Shown: positions 6,427 to 6,838 of the stretch, piece by piece
Layout: each line of letters begins with the position of its first letter
Position numbering within the stretch: the stretch's first letter is position 1
NCBI GenBank assembly: GCA_964587915.1
Contig: CAZPMK010000051.1
Coordinates: forward strand, 1-6,838
Length of the DNA: 6,838 nucleotides
DNA from: CAG-177 sp964587915
Lineage (GTDB): Bacteria > Bacillota > Clostridia > Oscillospirales > Acutalibacteraceae
Direction: 5' to 3'
Position numbers and translations under genes: made by a program
The notes under the pieces: generated by a model
Seen by the model: the letters and a program-made list of their open reading frames with translations, nothing else
Database searches by the model: none
Told to the model about the DNA's origin: nothing

Positions 6427-6517
6427 TTAGGAGTTGGGAGTTAGGGAATAGTGATTAGTGATTAGTGATTAGTGATTAGGGATTAGAAGTTAGGAATTAG
6501 GGATGCGGGGTTAGAAT
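6427..6517. repeat. Degenerate heptanucleotide tandem array, consensus TTAGGGA
   Basis: Thirteen 7-base units run in unbroken register from 6427 to 6517. The central units are TTAGTGA three times in a row (6455-6475). The flanking units are variants such as TTAGGAG, TTGGGAG, TTAGGGA, TTAGAAG and TTAGGAA, and unit 12 (TGCGGGG) is badly decayed. It is non-coding and lies between the terminator hairpin and the composite repeat. Such arrays usually vary in copy number by slippage. Confidence 0.85.
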
Positions 6518-6531
6518 TTTCAGCTTGATTT

Positions 6532-6758
6532 TACGGAAAAGCTGTGATTTTGTTTGACCCCCTTGCCTAAAGGGGGTCGGGCGAATGTCATTTTATTACA
6601 AGACATTCGCACGGGGGGATATTGAATTTTCAACGAAAATTCAACCGGAACGGCAATTATATTTTTGCACGGCTACGCCGTGGTGCTACGCACTATCCCT
6701 CCACCGCAAGCGGTCCCCCTCCCTTTAGGCAAGGGAGGCGATTTGTATCGTGCCTTGC
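6532..6758. repeat. Composite hairpin repeat, complete copy A
   Basis: This is a non-coding unit made of successive perfect hairpins. They are GACCCCCTT/AAGGGGGTC (6556-6578), GCGAATGTC/GACATTCGC (6581-6610), TTGAATTTTC/GAAAATTCAA (6622-6644), CACGGC/GCCGTG (6668-6682), ACCGC/GCGGT (6703-6714) and CCTCCCTT/AAGGGAGG (6718-6738). The first and last hairpins are inverted relative to each other and share the 15-bp core CCCTTGCCTAAAGGG (6560-6574) / CCCTTTAGGCAAGGG (6721-6735), like terminal inverted repeats. The core element is thus about 183 bp. No transposase is present. The nature is MITE-like or REP-like by inference. Confidence 0.8.
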
Positions 6759-6838
6759 TACAGAAAATAAGCTGTGATTTACTTTGACCCCCTTGCCTAA
6801 AGGGGGTCGGGCGAATGTCATTTTATTACAAGACATTC
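6759..6838. repeat. Composite hairpin repeat, second tandem copy B, cut by window end
   Basis: Positions 6771-6838 match 6541-6608 at 66 of 68 bases, a spacing of 230. Upstream, the TAC-GAAAA-AGCTG stretch before each copy also aligns. Its first hairpin is complete (6786-6808), and its second (from 6811) is truncated by the end of the window. The copies are in direct orientation, so this is the start of a tandem array or a local duplication. Confidence 0.85.

Noticed and set aside
6427..6838. CRISPR-like array from the regular repeats at the right end
   Set aside because: The heptamers have no spacers, and the 230-bp units repeat along their whole visible length without unique spacers of CRISPR size. 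No cas genes are present.

Overview
The window looks like a chromosomal segment of a low-to-mid GC Firmicute, most likely a gut-type member of the class Clostridia (Oscillospirales-like). This is inferred from strong AGGAGG-type ribosome binding sites, sigma-A type promoters, a YtvI-like AI-2E family membrane protein, a clostridial-style EF-G paralogue, and a palindromic CCCTTGCCTAAAGGG repeat that I associate with such genomes. The taxonomy is not proven by the sequence.

Layout. Positions 1-86 hold the tail of a dispersed repeat. A two-way terminator hairpin (138-172) follows. Then comes a leftward two-gene operon, hom (homoserine dehydrogenase, 1439-2677) followed by lysC (aspartate kinase, 205-1416). 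Inside lysC there is a near-perfect ribosome binding site and an ATG (681) that would make a separate regulatory beta subunit, as known for Bacillus subtilis and Corynebacterium glutamicum aspartokinases. A divergent AT-rich intergenic region (2678-2884) carries two candidate rightward promoters and a dyad. Rightward, an AI-2E/YtvI-type transporter (2885-4120) is followed by a separately promoted EF-G paralogue (4262-6313, TTG start) and a terminator-like hairpin (6386-6419). The last 420 bases are non-coding: a 13-unit heptanucleotide array (6427-6517), then one full copy and one truncated copy of a roughly 230-bp repeat unit built from consecutive hairpins.

How the genes work together. LysC phosphorylates aspartate, the first step of the lysine/threonine/methionine pathway. 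Hom reduces aspartate semialdehyde to homoserine, the committed step toward threonine and methionine. They are adjacent and 22 bp apart, consistent with co-transcription. Aspartate semialdehyde dehydrogenase, which acts between them, is not in the window. The transporter and the EF-G paralogue have no evident link to that pathway or to each other. The EF-G gene is not in a str-operon context and has an eroded guanine-recognition motif, so it is unlikely to be the housekeeping EF-G.

I see no phage, CRISPR, tRNA, rRNA or toxin-antitoxin locus. The best candidates for novelty are the composite hairpin repeat, the degenerate GTPase motifs of the EF-G paralogue, and the internal start in lysC.
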